From Rhizobium sp. 16-488-2b (GTDB lineage: Bacteria; Pseudomonadota; Alphaproteobacteria; Rhizobiales; Rhizobiaceae), in contig NZ_JAGHMF010000003.1 of assembly GCF_017741815.1 (NCBI RefSeq), positions 1 to 64,000 of the forward strand: 64,000 nucleotides of DNA. The letters are read 5' to 3'. How positions within the stretch are numbered: the stretch's first letter is position 1; every line of letters starts with the position of its first letter. Of this stretch, positions 7,734 to 15,210 are shown piece by piece. Both the position numbers and the translations under genes were made by a program. The notes beneath the pieces were generated by a model. It saw nothing but the letters and a program-made list of their open reading frames with translations, was not told where the DNA came from and ran no database searches.

Positions 7734-9629
7734 TTGGAACGCCGTCTCGCAGCTATTCTCGCAGTGGATATTGTCGGCTACAGCCGAATGATGGGTGCCG
7801 ATGAGCGGGGGACCTTGGATGCGGTCAAGCTCTGCCGCGGCGAGGTCATCGATCCGAGGATCGCCAATGCCCGTGGCCGTGTGGTCAAGCACACGGGCGA
7901 TGGCATGCTCGTGGAGTTCTCCAGCATCGTCAACGCGGTCTCCTGCGCCAACGACGTGCAGCAGGCGATGGCGGCGCGCAACACGGCGCTCCCCGAAGAG
8001 CGGCGCATCGAATTCCGCATGGGCATCCACCTCGGCGATGTCATCGTCGAGGACAACGACATCTTCGGCGATGGCGTCAATGTCGCCGCCCGGCTGGAGG
8101 CGATCTGCGCGCCTGGCGGTGTGGCGATCTCGGCGTCCGCCCGCGATCACGTCGGCAGCCGGCTCGACCTGTCCTTCCAGGATCTCGGCCTCTTCACGCT
8201 GAAGAACATCGAGCAGCCGGTGCAGGTCTACGCGATCTCGGCAAAGCGCGCGTTGCCGCTGAAGGTCAATGCGGCGGCACTGGCGGCGGCCAAGGAGAAG
8301 CAGAAGCCGCTGGTCGCGGTGCTGCCCTTCTCCAACATGAGCGGCGATCCTGAGCAGGAATATTTCTCCGACGGCATCACAGAGGACATCATCACCGATC
8401 TGTCGAAGATCTCCAATCTCTACGTCGTCGCCCGCAACACCGCCTTCACCTACAAGGGCAAGTCGGTGCAGGTGAAGCAGGCGGCAGCCGAGCTCGGCGT
8501 CCACTTCGTGCTGCAGGGCAGCGTGCGCAAGGCCGGCCAGCGGGTGCGCATCACCGGCCAGCTGATCGACGCGCGCAACGGCGCGCATCTCTGGGCCGAC
8601 CGTTTCGACCGCGACCTGACCGATATCTTCGCCGTGCAGGACGAGATCACTCATGCGATCGTCGACCAATTGAAGATCAAGCTGCTGCCGGAAGAGCAGG
8701 AAGCGATCGCCGCCGCGCCGACGACGAACGTCGAGGCCTACACCTATTATCTGCGCGGCCGGCAGTTCTCGCACTCCTGGACGCGGCACTATCTGCTGAT
8801 GGCGCGCCGCATGTTCGCGACCGCGGTGGCGCTCGACCCGAACTACGCCCAAGCCTATGCCGGCATCGCCGATTGCGAATCGACGCTGCGCGACTGGCAC
8901 GCCGGCGAATACACGCTGAAAGGCATTCTGGAGCTCACCGCAAAGGCGCTGGCGCTCGACCCCAATCTCGCAGAGGCGCATGCCTCACGGGGGCTGGCGC
9001 TGCACCAGGACGGGCGCGACGGCGAGGCCCTGGTGGAGTTCGAAAAGGCGCTGGCGCTGGAGCCAGATCTCTACGAGGCGAACTTCCACTACGGCCGCTT
9101 CCTGTTCATGCAGGGCAAGTTCGAGGGCGCCATCACCTTCTTCACCCGCGCCAGCGAAATCCGGCCGGACGATTATCTCTCGCCGATCCATCTGACGAGC
9201 GCCTGCCGCTCGCTGGGACTATCGCGCGAGAGCGAGCATTGGGCCAGGGTCGGGCTGGAGCGCGCCGAGCGGGCGCTGGAGCTGCATCCCGAAAACGCCG
9301 GCCCCGCGCATCGCGGCGCGCTGGCGCTCGCCCATATGGGCCGCTTCGACGAGGCGCGCGAGTGGGTCAAGCGCGCCCAGCTGCTCGATCCCGATGATAT
9401 CGTCGCGCAGTACAACGTCGCCTGCGTCCACGCGCTGATTGGTGAATGCGACCAGGCGCTCGACATCCTCGAGGCGCTCTTGCCGCAATCATCCTGCTAC
9501 CAGATTCTCTGGTTCAGCAACGATTCCGATCTCGACGCGGTGCGCGGCCACCCGCGTTTCCAGGCGATGCTCGACGCCATCGCCGCCTGCACCTTCCATC
9601 AGGACGGGTTCCGGGTCGCGTCGGAATAA
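7734..9629 (+). CDS. Class III adenylate/guanylate cyclase with TolB-like and TPR domains (631 aa)
   Basis: Predicted to make a cyclic nucleotide (probably cAMP) from NTP. The cyclase domain (about 1-170) has the metal Asp in ILAVDIVGYSR, the second metal site KHTGDGMLVEF, and the transition-state Asn/Arg in GDGVNVAARLEA, so it looks active. Residues 190-330 form a TolB N-terminal/FlgO-like domain (VAVLPFSNMSGDPEQEYFSDGI). The rest is TPR repeats (ALALDPNLAEAHASRGLAL and similar). No membrane segment. The start is probably the TTG at 7734 (GAGG five bases upstream); an upstream TTG at 7584 falls inside the dnaJ terminator. This architecture is abundant in rhizobia, with mostly unknown inputs. 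Confidence 0.88.
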   Translation: MERRLAAILAVDIVGYSRMMGADERGTLDAVKLCRGEVIDPRIANARGRVVKHTGDGMLVEFSSIVNAVSCANDVQQAMAARNTALPEERRIEFRMGIHLGDVIVEDNDIFGDGVNVAARLEAICAPGGVAISASARDHVGSRLDLSFQDLGLFTLKNIEQPVQVYAISAKRALPLKVNAAALAAAKEKQKPLVAVLPFSNMSGDPEQEYFSDGITEDIITDLSKISNLYVVARNTAFTYKGKSVQVKQAAAELGVHFVLQGSVRKAGQRVRITGQLIDARNGAHLWADRFDRDLTDIFAVQDEITHAIVDQLKIKLLPEEQEAIAAAPTTNVEAYTYYLRGRQFSHSWTRHYLLMARRMFATAVALDPNYAQAYAGIADCESTLRDWHAGEYTLKGILELTAKALALDPNLAEAHASRGLALHQDGRDGEALVEFEKALALEPDLYEANFHYGRFLFMQGKFEGAITFFTRASEIRPDDYLSPIHLTSACRSLGLSRESEHWARVGLERAERALELHPENAGPAHRGALALAHMGRFDEAREWVKRAQLLDPDDIVAQYNVACVHALIGECDQALDILEALLPQSSCYQILWFSNDSDLDAVRGHPRFQAMLDAIAACTFHQDGFRVASE

Positions 9630-9689
9630 CGTGCAGGTAGAGTGCAGCCGCGCGGGCGCTTCATTCCGGCACAGGGTGTGGCAGCCGCA

Positions 9690-9741
9690 ATATTCGCGTT
9701 AACGCAAGCAATGAAAGCCGCTTTGCAGCAATCGCGAATAT
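9690..9741. repeat. Inverted repeat upstream of the 67-aa gene
   Basis: ATATTCGCG at 9690-9698 and CGCGAATAT at 9733-9741, perfect nine-base arms 34 bases apart, in the leader region of the next gene. Could be a regulatory site or an RNA stem; no protein is known for it. Confidence 0.35.
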
Positions 9742-9796
9742 ATTCAATATGCTCGAAGGGGAATACACACACACTCACACACCGAGAGCAACTTCC

Positions 9797-10000
9797 ATGA
9801 CGGTAGCCGCTTTGTCCTTGCATGCTGATGATGTCGATGTACTCGCGGGCGCGCTGTACACCTGGTGCGCGGAGCGCAATATCAAGCTCCTGAGCCAGCA
9901 GGGCCTGTCGATCGCCAATATCGCGATCGATCTCTATCATGCCGGTCATCAGACACAGGATCAGCTGCTGGTCGCTCTGCACGACTGCGATTTTCACTGA
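9797..10000 (+). CDS. Small hypothetical protein (67 aa)
   Basis: Acidic, mostly helical 67-residue protein starting MTVAALSLHADDVDVLAGAL and ending HDCDFH. I do not recognise the family. The ATG at 9797 is favoured over an in-frame ATG at 9749 because the earlier start would encode a Thr-His run from the CACACA repeat just upstream (about 9767-9782). The ribosome site (GAGAG) is weak. No membrane segment. It stands alone between the cyclase gene and the convergent XRE regulator. Confidence 0.55.
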   Translation: MTVAALSLHADDVDVLAGALYTWCAERNIKLLSQQGLSIANIAIDLYHAGHQTQDQLLVALHDCDFH

Positions 10001-10035
10001 CCGCTACACGCGGCTGGTCACGTCGCGCTGAAATC

Positions 10036-10386
10036 TCAGGCGTAGACGTCTTCACCCGACATCAGCGTCACGATGGTCATGACGGCTTCCTTGCCGGCGG
10101 TCGAGCGCAGCTTGTCGTAGGTCACGGCAAGCTCGTAGGCCTCGGCGCTGAGGCCCGGCCGCGACGTCGTATCCGCACCCTCGAACAGCGCCGAAATATC
10201 GACGCCGAGAAAAACCGCGATCTGGTGCAGCTTGCTCGCCGAAACGCGGTTGGTGCCCTTTTCATACTTCTGGATCTGCTGAAACGTCAGCCCGAGCGCC
10301 TCTCCAAGTTCCAGCTGGGAGATGCGTCGCTTGGCGCGCAACGTCCTGACATTCTGGCCGACAATAATATCCACCGGATCTGGCAC
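10036..10386 (-). CDS. XRE-family helix-turn-helix transcriptional regulator (116 aa)
   Basis: Residues 10-65 are a Cro/CI-type HTH (IVGQNVRTLRAKRRISQLEL, then LGLTFQQIQKYEKGTNRVSASKL), a DNA-binding domain with the usual recognition helix QQIQKYEKG. The C-terminal 45 residues are a short helical region without a known ligand domain. Single gene on the minus strand; its promoter lies in the AT-rich region to its right, where self-regulation is plausible. Targets cannot be told from sequence. Confidence 0.88.
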   Translation of the reverse strand: MPDPVDIIVGQNVRTLRAKRRISQLELGEALGLTFQQIQKYEKGTNRVSASKLHQIAVFLGVDISALFEGADTTSRPGLSAEAYELAVTYDKLRSTAGKEAVMTIVTLMSGEDVYA

Positions 10387-10665
10387 TTTGATAGTTCCCG
10401 TTCATTTCATTAAATTTATCTGAACACTATGCCGAGGTTTTTAAATATCTCAACCCGAGAGTTGCAAATTTCAACCAGCTTTTTGGCTGATTTTGAGACC
10501 ATTTCTGTAAATAAAGAAGACGAAATATACCTGAGCGTGCATAAAATACATCAAGCTATTTTGAAGCTGTGCTTGCGGTTACTAGCGGAAGCCCTTGTCC
10601 GCTCTCGCTAGACATGACCGCCGGATCGGCGGCGCACGTCATTTGCTCGCAGCCGCGCCGAAGGC
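10387..10665. other. AT-rich intergenic region
   Basis: About 280 bases upstream of the XRE gene (minus) and mbfA (plus). The part 10395-10570 is clearly richer in A and T than all neighbours, with TTTTTAAATAT and AAATAAAG stretches. A 60-codon plus-strand frame (10429-10611) crosses it but has no ribosome site and no recognisable content. It probably holds the XRE promoter; nothing else is supported. Confidence 0.45.
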
Positions 10666-10694
10666 TTGACCACCACGTCCGCGAAGCCTATTTT
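10666..10694 (+). promoter_or_regulatory. Sigma-70-type promoter of mbfA
   Basis: TTGACC at 10666-10671, a 17-base spacer, TATTTT at 10689-10694. The -10 element overlaps the left arm of the Irr box, so a bound repressor would block RNA polymerase. Confidence 0.55.
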
Positions 10695-10709
10695 AGAATT
10701 ATTCTAAAA
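10691..10709 (+). promoter_or_regulatory. Irr box (iron control element) of mbfA
   Basis: Perfect 19-base palindrome TTTTAGAAT-T-ATTCTAAAA. It matches the ICE consensus bound by the Fur-family regulator Irr in Rhizobiales. It lies over the -10 region, nine bases before the start codon. In Bradyrhizobium and Agrobacterium Irr represses mbfA when iron is low, and the placement fits this. Confidence 0.88.
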
Positions 10710-10718
10710 GAGGCCAGC

Positions 10719-11702
10719 ATGCTCAAACGTATTTTCAGATCACCCAAGCGTTCTTTCGACAGCCTGTCCGAGCAGGAGATCCTGGCGCTCGCCATCGGCT
10801 CCGAGGAGGACGACGCGCGCATCTATTTCGCCTATGCCGACCGCCTGCGCAATGATTATCCGGCTTCGGCCAAGGTTTTCGAGGAGATGGCGGAAGTCGA
10901 AAACACCCACCGCAATTCGCTGATCACGCTCTACCGTGAGCGCTTCGGCGAGCGCATCACGCTGATCCGCCGCGAGCATGTGGAGGGCTTCTACGAGCGC
11001 AAGCCGGACTGGCTGCGCGCCAACCTGTCACTCGACAAGATCCGCCAGGAAGCCGAGGCCATGGAGAACCAGGCCTACCGCTTCTACATCGAGGCCGCCG
11101 GCCGCGTGAGCGACGCCTCGACGCGGCAATTGCTCGGCGATCTGGCGCTGGCAGAGCAGGGGCATGAGGACATCACCCGCATGCTCGGCGACAAGCACAC
11201 GCCCGAGGACGTGCGTGCGGAAGAGGACCAGAAGAACCGCCGCCAGTTCGTGCTGACCTATGTGCAGCCCGGCCTCGCCGGCCTGATGGATGGCTCCGTC
11301 TCGACGCTCGCGCCGATCTTCGCCGCGGCCTTCGCCACGCAGGATACCTGGCAGACCTTCCTCGTCGGCCTCTCGGCCTCCGTCGGCGCCGGCATCTCCA
11401 TGGGCTTCACCGAGGCCGCCCACGACGACGGCAAGATCTCCGGCCGCGGCTCTCCCATCAAGCGCGGCCTTTCCTGCGGCGTCATGACAGCGCTCGGCGG
11501 CCTCGGCCACACGCTGCCCTACCTGATCTCCGATTTCTGGACGGCCACCACGCTGGCGGTTATCATCGCCATCTTCGAACTCTGGGCCATCGCCTTCATC
11601 CAGAACCGCTTCATGGAAACCCCATTCCTGCGGGCAGCTCTCCAGGTCGTCGTCGGCGGCGGGCTGGTGCTGGGCGCGGGGATACTGATCGGGAGCGGTT
11701 GA
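10719..11702 (+). CDS. mbfA: Membrane-bound ferritin MbfA, iron exporter (327 aa)
   Basis: Two domains. Residues 1-150 are a ferritin-like/rubrerythrin (Er) domain with helices carrying iron ligands: EEDDARIYF, EMAEVENTHRNSL (ExxH), EAEAMENQAYRFY and LALAEQGHEDI (ExxH). Residues 165-327 are a VIT1/CCC1-type membrane domain with about five segments (for example LISDFWTATTLAVIIAIFELWAIAFI). Family knowledge: MbfA exports iron across the inner membrane and protects against iron and peroxide stress. The ATG at 10719 has AGAGG upstream; an earlier in-frame reading is blocked by the Irr box. Terminator at 11716-11737. Confidence 0.93.
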   Translation: MLKRIFRSPKRSFDSLSEQEILALAIGSEEDDARIYFAYADRLRNDYPASAKVFEEMAEVENTHRNSLITLYRERFGERITLIRREHVEGFYERKPDWLRANLSLDKIRQEAEAMENQAYRFYIEAAGRVSDASTRQLLGDLALAEQGHEDITRMLGDKHTPEDVRAEEDQKNRRQFVLTYVQPGLAGLMDGSVSTLAPIFAAAFATQDTWQTFLVGLSASVGAGISMGFTEAAHDDGKISGRGSPIKRGLSCGVMTALGGLGHTLPYLISDFWTATTLAVIIAIFELWAIAFIQNRFMETPFLRAALQVVVGGGLVLGAGILIGSG

Positions 11703-11715
11703 TCCAGAAACGAAA

Positions 11716-11737
11716 ATGGCCGGCTTGCGCCGGCCAT
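11716..11737. terminator. Bidirectional terminator between mbfA and the convergent gene
   Basis: Perfect nine-base-pair stem ATGGCCGGC/GCCGGCCAT with a TTGC loop. On the minus strand it is followed by TTTCG; on the plus strand the T run is poor. Confidence 0.65.
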
Positions 11738-11761
11738 CCAACATTTCGGTTTTCGATAATC

Positions 11762-12379
11762 CTACTTCAGCGCGCCGACCAGAACGTCGCGGCCGTTCTC
11801 GATGGTGACCCAGCGGCCGGCATTGGCGCTCGACTGGCGCTTGATGAAGGAATAGGGCGTATCGAACCAGGGCTTCACGGTCGAGGCTAGGTTGTCGAGG
11901 ACGAAATCGCCCTTGGTGGTGCGCAGTGTCAGGATCGCGTGACCCTCGCCGTCAGGCTTGCGCACGACGGTCATCAGCAGATTGGCGGCGGAGAAGCCGC
12001 GCTGGATCAGGATGCGGCGCTTCAGGAGCGCATAGTCCTCGCAGTCGCCGGCGGTCGTCGGATAAGCCCAGACTTCTTCCTTGCCGTAGACTTCCATGTC
12101 GGTCATCGGGATGATCGTGGTGTTGACGCTTGAATTGACCGAACGGACGAGCGCCCACTTGGCGTCGGTCATTTCCATCACAGCAACATTGCGGTTCGGA
12201 CCGCATTCTTCGCGGTGCGACTGGCAAAACTCGTAATGGCCGATCGGCTGCGACGTGGTGGCACCGACGACCATGGAAAGAGTGTTGGTCGATGCCGGCG
12301 TGGCCGAGGTCGACATTGCAAACATGGCCATCATGGCCACCAGGAAACCCTTGATCCGCACGCCCACTGTCCCTTGCAT
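11762..12379 (-). CDS. Exported transglutaminase-like cysteine peptidase (BTLCP family), 205 aa
   Basis: Bacterial transglutaminase-like cysteine proteinase (PF06035, formerly DUF920). The N-terminus is a signal peptide (GFLVAMMAMFAMSTSATPA). The catalytic triad is complete: Cys113 in TAGDCEDYAL, His147 in GEGHAILTLR and Asp162 in FVLDNL. In other bacteria the family includes LapG, which cleaves a surface adhesin under c-di-GMP control. No LapD-like partner or adhesin is adjacent, so a LapG role is only a possibility. Single gene. Confidence 0.88.
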   Translation of the reverse strand: MQGTVGVRIKGFLVAMMAMFAMSTSATPASTNTLSMVVGATTSQPIGHYEFCQSHREECGPNRNVAVMEMTDAKWALVRSVNSSVNTTIIPMTDMEVYGKEEVWAYPTTAGDCEDYALLKRRILIQRGFSAANLLMTVVRKPDGEGHAILTLRTTKGDFVLDNLASTVKPWFDTPYSFIKRQSSANAGRWVTIENGRDVLVGALK

Positions 12380-12599
12380 CGCCCTTGATTTATTAACAAA
12401 AAGTTAACGGAGACGGCTGCTTGGAGTCAATCACTACTTCTGAGGAGGGGGTGAGAAGCGGTCAATATGGTTAAAATGCGTTAGGATTTGGCACAGGGCG
12501 TGGCGCCACGCGCGCCCGACGCGCGCAGCGAAATGTCGCCAAAGCATTGAAATAAATTCAGATTTTTCGGAAGGCGCGACGCACTGCTCCCTCAGTGCC

Positions 12600-13400
12600 T
12601 TAGCTGGCGAACGACTTGACCGCCGCAAGCATGCGCTCGATGTCCTGTGGACGCGACAGGCGGTGGTCGCCATCACGAATAAATGTCAGCACCACGTCGT
12701 CGGCGGGAAGGTGCTCGATCAGCGTCATCGCGTGCGTGTAGGGCACGTCGGGATCCTTCATGCCCTGCAGGACGTGAACCGGGCATCCGGTCTCGATCAT
12801 CCCGGTCAGGACCCGGTTATCGCGGCCGTCCTCGATCAGCGCGCGGGTATAGATATTGGGCTCGGGGCTATATTCCGAATGCTCCTCGAAGAAGCCGCGC
12901 TCGGCGAGCGATGTCTTCTCTTTTTCGGTGAGGTTCGGCTCGATCAGGACTTCGGTGAAATCCGGCGCCGGCGCGATCAACACCATACCCTCGAGTTTCG
13001 GTGCCCCGGTTTTCGTGGCAAGCTCCTGCGCCAGCCGGAGCGCGATCCAGCCGCCCATCGAGGATCCCACGACCACGATGCGTTCGGGATTGAGGTGAAG
13101 GACGACGGCCATTGCCTCCTCGAGCCAGCGCGAAATCGTGCCGTCACGAAATTCGCCGCCGGAGATCCCGTGGCCGGAATAATCGAGGCGGATGCAGGCA
13201 AGCCCGGTCTCTTCAGCCATGCGATCGAGCTCGACGGCCTTGCTGCCGCTCATGTCCGACCGGTATCCAGATAACCAGACCAGCGTCGGGCCCGCTTTGT
13301 CGCCGGCAGCCGGGCGGGCGATATAGGCGATCTCTCGCGCCGCCGCTCCCTCGCCGACGGTCAGAAATTGGTGCTGAGGGGCGATATTGGCGTCGGACAT
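12600..13400 (-). CDS. Alpha/beta hydrolase, ABHD10-like (266 aa)
   Basis: Serine hydrolase with nucleophile elbow GSSMGG (Ser114), an oxyanion-region LSGYRSDMSGSKA, acid in MKDPDVPY and His in DGDHRLSRP. This resembles ABHD10/palmitoyl-protein-thioesterase-like esterases. Likely cytosolic: no signal peptide. Substrate unknown. Single gene; about 220 bases to the left hold no gene. The start ATG at 13400 is preceded by AAGGAG (GGAGTTTCGCC). Confidence 0.85.
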   Translation of the reverse strand: MSDANIAPQHQFLTVGEGAAAREIAYIARPAAGDKAGPTLVWLSGYRSDMSGSKAVELDRMAEETGLACIRLDYSGHGISGGEFRDGTISRWLEEAMAVVLHLNPERIVVVGSSMGGWIALRLAQELATKTGAPKLEGMVLIAPAPDFTEVLIEPNLTEKEKTSLAERGFFEEHSEYSPEPNIYTRALIEDGRDNRVLTGMIETGCPVHVLQGMKDPDVPYTHAMTLIEHLPADDVVLTFIRDGDHRLSRPQDIERMLAAVKSFAS

Positions 13401-13560
13401 GGCGAAACTCCTTTGTTTCGGCCTATAAAACAGATTCTTGACAGGCTGACAGCAGGTGATTTTTCCGCTAAAGCGTGCTAATGACTTCGTTGCAGCGATG
13501 GCGAAACACGGTCGTCTTCCTTATATAGAGGCGATCCGCTGCAGCAATCCGAAACAACGC

Positions 13561-13578
13561 GAGGAGAATACGACCATT
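13561..13578 (+). promoter_or_regulatory. Ribosome site and AUU start codon of infC
   Basis: GAGGAG at 13561-13566, nine bases, then ATT CGC AGA CCG at 13576. No ATG, GTG or TTG fits the conserved N-terminus. An AUU start is the hallmark of infC and lets IF3 repress its own translation by start-codon discrimination. Confidence 0.85.
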
Positions 13579-14112
13579 CGCAGACCGTTTAAGAACGACG
13601 CGCCCGTAAAGGATGGGCCGCGCTCGAACAGGGAAATTCGCATTCCCAAAGTTCAGCTGATCGACGCTGAAGGACAGAATTTGGGCGTCGTGGCGACCGA
13701 CCAGGCCCTGAGAATGGCTGAAGAAGCCGGACTCGACCTCGTTGAGATTTCCCCCAACGCCGAACCGCCTGTGTGCAAGATCCTCGATCTGGGCAAGCTG
13801 AAATACGCCAACCAGAAGAAGGCCGCCGAGGCGCGCAAGAAGCAGAAAATCGTCGAAGTCAAAGAAATCAAGATGCGTCCGAACATCGACACGCATGACT
13901 ATGACGTGAAGATGAAGGCGATGGGCCGCTTCTTCGAAGAAGGCGACAAGGTCAAGGTGACCCTGAAGTTCCGCGGCCGCGAAATGGCCCACCAGGAACT
14001 CGGCATGAAGCTCCTGCAGCAGGTCAAGGCCGACACGCTGGAGTTCGCCAAGGTCGAAGCCGAGCCTAAGCTCGAAGGTCGCCAGATGATGATGGTGCTC
14101 GCGCCCAAGTAA
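13576..14112 (+). CDS. infC: Translation initiation factor IF-3 (178 aa)
   Basis: IF3 binds the 30S subunit, prevents 50S joining and checks the start codon and initiator tRNA. N-domain: [20 protein letters not shown], then the basic linker [15 protein letters not shown], then the C-domain [17 protein letters not shown] ... [21 protein letters not shown]. Length is normal for the family. Start taken as ATT at 13576, which gives the usual N-terminus; a longer frame from 13456 would add 40 residues of no similarity. A terminator follows, so rpmI-rplT are transcribed separately. Confidence 0.97.
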   Translation: MRRPFKNDAPVKDGPRSNREIRIPKVQLIDAEGQNLGVVATDQALRMAEEAGLDLVEISPNAEPPVCKILDLGKLKYANQKKAAEARKKQKIVEVKEIKMRPNIDTHDYDVKMKAMGRFFEEGDKVKVTLKFRGREMAHQELGMKLLQQVKADTLEFAKVEAEPKLEGRQMMMVLAPK

Positions 14113-14136
14113 GGCGCGTCGCCACCGTTCGTATCA

Positions 14137-14169
14137 AAGCCGTCCGCGAGGGCGGCTTTTGTATTTTTG
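14137..14169 (+). terminator. Rho-independent terminator of infC
   Basis: Stem AAGCCGTCC/GGGCGGCTT (one U-G pair), loop GCGA, then TTGTATTTTT. A second perfect hairpin, TTTGCCCT/AGGGCAAA at 14166-14188, follows at once. Confidence 0.85.
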
Positions 14170-14242
14170 CCCTGATATAAAGGGCAAACGACGCCCGAGG
14201 GGCAGGGCCGAAGCGGTCCCGGAAGATTCCTGCGCCGCCCCG

Positions 14243-14271
14243 TTGCACTTTCATGACACTGCGGTTATAAG
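14243..14271 (+). promoter_or_regulatory. Sigma-70-type promoter of rpmI-rplT
   Basis: TTGCAC at 14243-14248, 17 bases, TATAAG at 14266-14271. Start of transcription would be near 14278, giving an untranslated leader of about 190 bases before rpmI. No other gene lies in 14170-14467. Confidence 0.5.
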
Positions 14272-14403
14272 CGCGCGTCCGAACTGACCGGCAGGGCATG
14301 CCGTGGCAGTTTCGAATGCTTGCGGCACGGTTCGTCACCGTGACCGCAGATCAACAACAAACGCTCCCGCACTTGTTGCGACGACCGGGAAACCGGGCAT
14401 CGC

Positions 14404-14432
14404 GAGAAGGCTTCTTTTGAAGCCGTCTCTTT
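14404..14432 (+). promoter_or_regulatory. Terminator-like hairpin in the rpmI leader
   Basis: Stem GAGAAGGCTTC/GAAGCCGTCTC (ten pairs and one A-G mismatch), TTTT loop, followed by TTT. It sits 36 bases before rpmI. In other bacteria L20 controls this operon through leader RNA, so an attenuator or L20-binding element is plausible but not shown. Confidence 0.45.
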
Positions 14433-14467
14433 AGACCAAGTGGGGGGATCAGAAACGGAGTAGCAAA

Positions 14468-14671
14468 ATGCCCAAGATGAAGACGAAGTCCTCCGCCAAG
14501 AAGCGGTTCAAGATCACCGCGACCGGCAAGGTCAAGGCTGCAGCCGCTGGCAAGCGCCATGGCATGATCAAGCGTTCCAACAAGTTCATTCGCGATGCAC
14601 GTGGCACCATGGTTCTGGCAGAACCGGATGGCCGCAAGGTCGTGAAGAATTACCTGCCGAACGGTCTCTAA
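14468..14671 (+). CDS. rpmI: 50S ribosomal protein L35 (67 aa)
   Basis: Small basic ribosomal protein with the family signature [20 protein letters not shown] and [10 protein letters not shown], usual length. ATG at 14468 with GGAG seven bases upstream. First gene of the rpmI-rplT operon, 38 bases before rplT. Confidence 0.98.
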   Translation: MPKMKTKSSAKKRFKITATGKVKAAAAGKRHGMIKRSNKFIRDARGTMVLAEPDGRKVVKNYLPNGL

Positions 14672-14709
14672 GACTATTCCGCGAACGTATAGATTAAGGA
14701 GATCATGAA

Positions 14710-15114
14710 ATGGCACGTGTAAAGAGAGGCGTTACCGCCCACGCCAAGCACAAGAAGGTTCTGAAGCAGGCCAAGGGCTTCTACGGCCGCCGCAAGAACA
14801 CCATCCGCGCCGCCAAGGCTGCTGTCGATCGTTCGAAGCAGTACGCTTACCGCGACCGCAAGATCAACAAGCGTAACTTCCGCGCACTCTGGATCCAGCG
14901 TATCAACGCTGCTGTCCGCGAATTCGGCCTGACCTACGGCCGCTTCATCGACGGCCTGAACAAGGCTGGCATCGAAGTTGACCGTAAGGTTCTCTCCGAC
15001 ATGGCAATCCATGAGCCGGAAGCATTCGGTGCGCTCGTTGCTGCCTCCAAGAAGGCACTCGAGTACCTGAAGGACGCTGGCACGAAGAACGAGTTTGAAG
15101 CAGCCGTCAACTAA
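14710..15114 (+). CDS. rplT: 50S ribosomal protein L20 (134 aa)
   Basis: Early 23S rRNA-binding assembly protein. Signature [20 protein letters not shown] and [15 protein letters not shown], then [21 protein letters not shown] strong ribosome site (AAGGAG) precedes the ATG at 14710. The C-terminus extends to 134 residues, slightly long as in other Rhizobiales. Terminator at 15149-15188. Confidence 0.98.
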   Translation: MARVKRGVTAHAKHKKVLKQAKGFYGRRKNTIRAAKAAVDRSKQYAYRDRKINKRNFRALWIQRINAAVREFGLTYGRFIDGLNKAGIEVDRKVLSDMAIHEPEAFGALVAASKKALEYLKDAGTKNEFEAAVN

Positions 15115-15148
15115 GCCGGCGCTATTCGAACCTTCGCTTCGATGATTT

Positions 15149-15188
15149 GAAACCCGCGCTGGCAAGGCTTGCGCGGGTTTCTTCGTTT
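15149..15188 (+). terminator. Rho-independent terminator of rpmI-rplT
   Basis: Eleven-base-pair perfect stem GAAACCCGCGC/GCGCGGGTTTC with an eleven-base loop, then TTCGTTTT. Confidence 0.9.
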
Positions 15189-15210
15189 TACCGGGATAGG
15201 GACGCCTGAC

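Noticed and set aside
10429..10611. A 60-residue plus-strand frame in the AT-rich region
   Set aside because: No ribosome site, no recognisable content, and no conservation evidence; the region is non-coding by appearance.
13456..13575. The 40-codon N-terminal extension of infC
   Set aside because: It has no similarity to IF3 and lies before a good GAGGAG site and a conserved ATT start.
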